Below are positions 61,767-64,000 of a stretch of DNA of 64,000 nucleotides, one piece after another. Both the position numbers and the translations under genes were made by a program. Position 1 is the first letter of the stretch. Each line of letters starts with the position of its first letter. The DNA lies in assembly GCF_039522665.1 (NCBI RefSeq), contig NZ_BAAADV010000007.1, positions 186,001 through 250,000 on the forward strand, written 5' to 3'. Under the pieces are notes generated by a model. It saw only the letters and a list, made by a program, of their open reading frames with translations. It had not been told where the DNA came from and made no database searches. The stretch comes from Natronoarchaeum mannanilyticum. GTDB taxonomy: Archaea > Halobacteriota > Halobacteria > Halobacteriales > Natronoarchaeaceae.

Positions 61767-62221
61767 GCGAGCACGAGCTGCGCGTCAGCAAGATCCGCAA
61801 CGGCACCGTGATCGACCACGTCCCCGGCGGGCAGGCGCTGAACGTGCTCGCGATCCTGGGCATCGACGGCTCGGGCGGCGAGGAGGTCAGCGTCGGCATG
61901 AACGTCCCCAGCGACCGGCTCGGGCGCAAAGACATCGTCAAGGTCGAGGGCCGCGAACTCAGCCAGGACGAGGTCGACGTGCTCTCGCTGATCGCGCCCG
62001 ACGCGACGATCAACATCGTCGACGAGTACGAGGTCGTCGACAAGCGCCGGCTCGATCCCCCCGAGTTCGTCGAGGGCATCCTCTCGTGTCCGAACCGCAA
62101 CTGCATCACCACCGACGACGAGCCGGTCGACTCGAAGTTCGAGGTGCTCGACGACGAAGTTCGGTGCGTCTACTGCGAGACGATCATTCGGGAGGATCTG
62201 GCCGACCACATCGATACGTAG
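61763..62221 (+). CDS. pyrI: Aspartate carbamoyltransferase regulatory subunit
   Basis: 152 aa. The allosteric nucleotide-binding domain (1-100, [22 protein letters not shown]) is followed by the zinc domain with four cysteines (SCPNRNCI and CVYCETI). It gives CTP/ATP control to PyrB. Start overlaps pyrB; a TCTTTTCG T-run lies about 10 nt after the stop. Confidence 0.96.
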   Translation: MSEHELRVSKIRNGTVIDHVPGGQALNVLAILGIDGSGGEEVSVGMNVPSDRLGRKDIVKVEGRELSQDEVDVLSLIAPDATINIVDEYEVVDKRRLDPPEFVEGILSCPNRNCITTDDEPVDSKFEVLDDEVRCVYCETIIREDLADHIDT

Positions 62222-62353
62222 AGCACCGATCGTCTTTTCGCGGTCACGTCGACCCGTTCAGGGTATCGTGCCCGGGCGAAACGTCCGCATCGCTCGGATA
62301 CCCACAGATCGGTCTCGAAGCCGTGTTGCGTCCCGAAAGAGAAACCGACGGCG

Positions 62354-62818
62354 TTACTCGTAGAGCCAGCTCGCGTCGTGCTGGTCGTACTCGACGAGTT
62401 CGTCGTCGTCGAAGAACAGCTCGATCTCGCGTTCGTTGGCGCCCTCGTCCTCGTGGTCGGCGGCGTGAACGACGTTCCGGCCGAGGTCCAGCGCGTAGTC
62501 GCCCCGGATCGTGCCGGGGGCGGCTTCGGCGGGATCGGTCGCGCCGATCATCTGGCGGACCTGCCGGGTTGCGTCCTCGCCCTCCCAGACCATCGGGACG
62601 ACGGGACCGGACGTGATGAATTCGACGAGGTCGTCGAAGAACGGCTTGTCCTCGTGCTCGCCGTAGTGCTCTTCGGCGTGCTCGCGGTCGAGCACTTCGA
62701 GTTTGAGGCCGACGAGCTTGAGCCCGCGCTCCTCGAACCGGGAGATGATCTCGCCGGCGAGCCCGCGCTGGAACGCGTCGGGCTTGACCATCACGAAGGT
62801 TCGTTCGCGCTCGCTCAT
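62354..62818 (-). CDS. ndk: Nucleoside-diphosphate kinase
   Basis: 154 aa. [16 protein letters not shown], the catalytic histidine in [13 protein letters not shown] (the usual HGSDS reads HAADH, as in other haloarchaea), and the C-terminal WLYE are present. It transfers phosphate between nucleoside di- and triphosphates. Start overlaps the rpl24e stop as ATGA. Confidence 0.96.
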   Translation of the reverse strand: MSERERTFVMVKPDAFQRGLAGEIISRFEERGLKLVGLKLEVLDREHAEEHYGEHEDKPFFDDLVEFITSGPVVPMVWEGEDATRQVRQMIGATDPAEAAPGTIRGDYALDLGRNVVHAADHEDEGANEREIELFFDDDELVEYDQHDASWLYE

Positions 62819-63159
62819 TCTTCGTCGTCCTCGGACTCGTCGTCAGCCTCGGCCTCGGCGTCTTCGTCGGCGTCCTCCTCGGCTTCGGATTCCTCCTCGG
62901 TCTCCGCTTCCTGTGCGTCCTGTTCGTCCTCGGCCTCCTCGGCGGCTTCGGCCTCGGCCTCGGCGTCCGCGGCGCGGCGCTCGCGGCTCCCGCCGGACTC
63001 GGTCCACTCGACGTCGCGCGGTTCGCGACCGAGATCGGCGTTCTTCTCGCACTTGCTAGAGCAGTAGTGGACCGTCTGGCCGCTCGTGCGGACGAGCATC
63101 GTCCCCGTTCCCGGGGGGATGTCGCCGCCGCAGTAGTCACATTCTCTCGTCTGGGGCAT
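62815..63159 (-). CDS. rpl24e: 50S ribosomal protein L24e with long acidic tail
   Basis: 114 aa. Residues 1-62 are a normal L24e zinc-finger domain ([19 protein letters not shown], then [19 protein letters not shown]). The remaining 50 residues are almost only Glu, Ala, Asp and Ser. Well-known haloarchaeal L24e is about 66 aa, so the tail is an addition; its role is unknown. It lies in the rpl7ae-rps28e-rpl24e-ndk operon. Confidence 0.93.
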   Translation of the reverse strand: MPQTRECDYCGGDIPPGTGTMLVRTSGQTVHYCSSKCEKNADLGREPRDVEWTESGGSRERRAADAEAEAEAAEEAEDEQDAQEAETEEESEAEEDADEDAEAEADDESEDDEE

Positions 63160-63161
63160 CG

Positions 63162-63386
63162 TCACTGACCTCCGATGGAGTCGGCTTCGCGTGCGGTCTC
63201 GCGGAGCTGGAGGACGTCGCCCTCCCGGACGGGACCCAGGACGTTCCGCGTGATGATGCGGCCCTGGTTCTCGCCCTCCCGGATGCGGCACTTGACCTGC
63301 ATGGCCTCGCCGTGCATCCCGGTTTTGCCCACGATCTCGATCACTTCTGCGGGCGTGGATCCGCTTTCAGACTCTTCTGCGCTCAT
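63162..63386 (-). CDS. rps28e: 30S ribosomal protein S28e
   Basis: 74 aa. The OB-fold signature [19 protein letters not shown] and the end [13 protein letters not shown] are those of S28e, with an acidic Ser/Glu N-terminus (1-11). It starts 9 nt after rpl7ae and ends 2 nt before rpl24e. Confidence 0.96.
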   Translation of the reverse strand: MSAEESESGSTPAEVIEIVGKTGMHGEAMQVKCRIREGENQGRIITRNVLGPVREGDVLQLRETAREADSIGGQ

Positions 63387-63395
63387 GGGAGATCT

Positions 63396-63758
63396 CTACT
63401 GAAGGTCCTCGACCTTGTTGGCGATCTCCTCGACGTCGTCGGACGCCTCGCCGGCGTCGACGATCGCCGCGGCGGCGCTACCGACTTCCAGCCCCGCAGC
63501 GTGACCCACGTCGTCCTGGGTCTCGATGAAGACGACCGGAATACCCTTCTCGTCGGCGAGCTCGGGCAGGTGCATCACGATCTCCTCGGGCTGGACGTCC
63601 TCGGCGACGTACACGAGCTCGGCGTTGCCGCGCTCGACCGCCTTGGTCGTCTCGTTGGTTCCTTTCTTTACGCTTCCTGTATCTCGGGCGACTTCCAGGG
63701 TGTCTACGGCGTCGTCCTGGAGGTCGGCTGGGACGTCGAAGTCTACGTATACTGGCAT
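63396..63758 (-). CDS. rpl7ae: 50S ribosomal protein L7Ae
   Basis: 120 aa. It has the RNA-binding signature [22 protein letters not shown] and [19 protein letters not shown]7Ae binds kink-turns in 23S rRNA, box C/D and H/ACA RNAs and RNase P RNA. ATG at 63758 is preceded by a perfect ribosome-binding site (GGAGGTGATCC, 63764-63774). Confidence 0.97.
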   Translation of the reverse strand: MPVYVDFDVPADLQDDAVDTLEVARDTGSVKKGTNETTKAVERGNAELVYVAEDVQPEEIVMHLPELADEKGIPVVFIETQDDVGHAAGLEVGSAAAAIVDAGEASDDVEEIANKVEDLQ

Positions 63759-63931
63759 GTGTTGGATCACCTCCTGCACGTGGGCTCGCGCTCCCCTGCC
63801 GTCCGGACGACGTGTTGGGCCGTCCGCTCCGACCGCCGCGACGGCGGCCGGCGACTGTCCTGTGTGGCTAGGAGCATCATCAACCCCGCGCAGGCTGTAC
63901 CCTCCTGTTGCGTACCACCCCATAAAAGCGC
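63759..63931 (-). promoter_or_regulatory. Promoter and long 5' leader of the rpl7ae operon
   Basis: A TATA box (TTTTATG, about 63921-63927) predicts transcription from about 63900, giving a leader of about 140 nt, unusual in this window. The leader is GC-rich, can form several stems, contains UGAUGAUG at about 63873-63880, and ends in an 11-nt perfect complement of the 16S rRNA 3' end. Structure-based control is possible. Confidence 0.6.
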
Positions 63932-64000
63932 TTTCAAACGAGAGAGGCCGTGGGAAGGCTGCACACGCCGGTCCGGCGGGACGACTCGCCGATCGATCGC
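63932..64000. other. Right end of the window
   Basis: The 69 bases upstream of the rpl7ae promoter contain no complete gene or clear signal. Confidence 0.3.

Noticed and set aside
63764-63775. GGATCACCTCCT on the plus strand looks like the 3' end of 16S rRNA
   Set aside because: It is the complement of the rpl7ae ribosome-binding site on the minus strand; no rRNA sequence flanks it.

Overview
This window is chromosomal DNA of a halophilic archaeon (class Halobacteria). The proteins are very acidic and the DNA is GC-rich. Most genes have a TATA-like box about 25-30 nt before the start codon, which fits leaderless mRNAs. The families are archaeal or haloarchaea-specific: RNA polymerase subunit F, ribosomal proteins L21e, L24e, S28e and L7Ae, a HalX response regulator, a HalOD1 protein, TbsP, PGF-CTERM surface proteins and several haloarchaeal DUFs. 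A complete core of the methylaspartate cycle points towards Haloarcula and its relatives, but the sequence alone does not fix the genus.

Layout. 1-2.6 kb: a two-gene MetE-like (methionine synthase) pair. 2.6-6.6 kb: an information-processing operon on the minus strand (rpl21e, rpoF, DUF655, ksgA, mscS, HemK/Mtq2-type methyltransferase). 6.6-12.8 kb: an Mrp/ApbC ATPase, a UDG-superfamily protein, a DUF2064 protein, tRNA-Ser(UGA) followed by decayed copies of its own 3' end, and a HalX regulator. 12.8-19.6 kb: the methylaspartate-cycle cluster (glmS-glmE-mal-mch-citE on minus, mct divergent on plus), which turns glutamate into methylaspartate, mesaconate, mesaconyl-CoA, beta-methylmalyl-CoA and then glyoxylate plus propionyl-CoA. 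19.7-23.6 kb: a four-helix membrane protein, a HerA-like ATPase and tbsP. 23.8-31.7 kb: a pilin-like exported protein, GTP cyclohydrolase III, a CBS/zinc-ribbon protein, an acetyltransferase, tRNA-Thr(UGU) with the same kind of downstream repeat, a second degenerate UDG-like protein, a HAD phosphatase, a HalOD1 protein, a YIP1 protein, a flavin reductase and an Lrp regulator.

32-36 kb: dabB-dabA, an energy-coupled inorganic-carbon uptake system. 36-39 kb: two related Tat-exported, PGF-CTERM-anchored surface proteins. 39-43.7 kb: mutY, a sensor histidine kinase, a low-GC lipoprotein gene and a cupin. 43.9-46.4 kb: cdc48 translationally coupled to a tiny alpha-crystallin-like protein. 46.5-52.3 kb: hydrolase, HD protein, panB, small membrane proteins, a membrane DnaJ with a serine-rich linker, and DNA polymerase IV. 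52.5-58.9 kb: pstSCAB phosphate transporter (no phoU) and gamma-glutamyltransferase. 59-64 kb: an SCP2-like/hydrolase pair, pyrBI and the rpl7ae-rps28e-rpl24e-ndk operon.

How they may work together (inference): the methylaspartate cycle needs bicarbonate for propionyl-CoA carboxylation, so DabAB 12 kb away could supply it. The least explained signals are the tRNA-3'-end-derived repeat units sharing a cassette of about 58 nt at two different tRNA genes, the Cdc48/mini-alpha-crystallin pair, the MetE pair in which one partner lacks every zinc ligand, and two UDG-like paralogs that have lost different parts of the active site.
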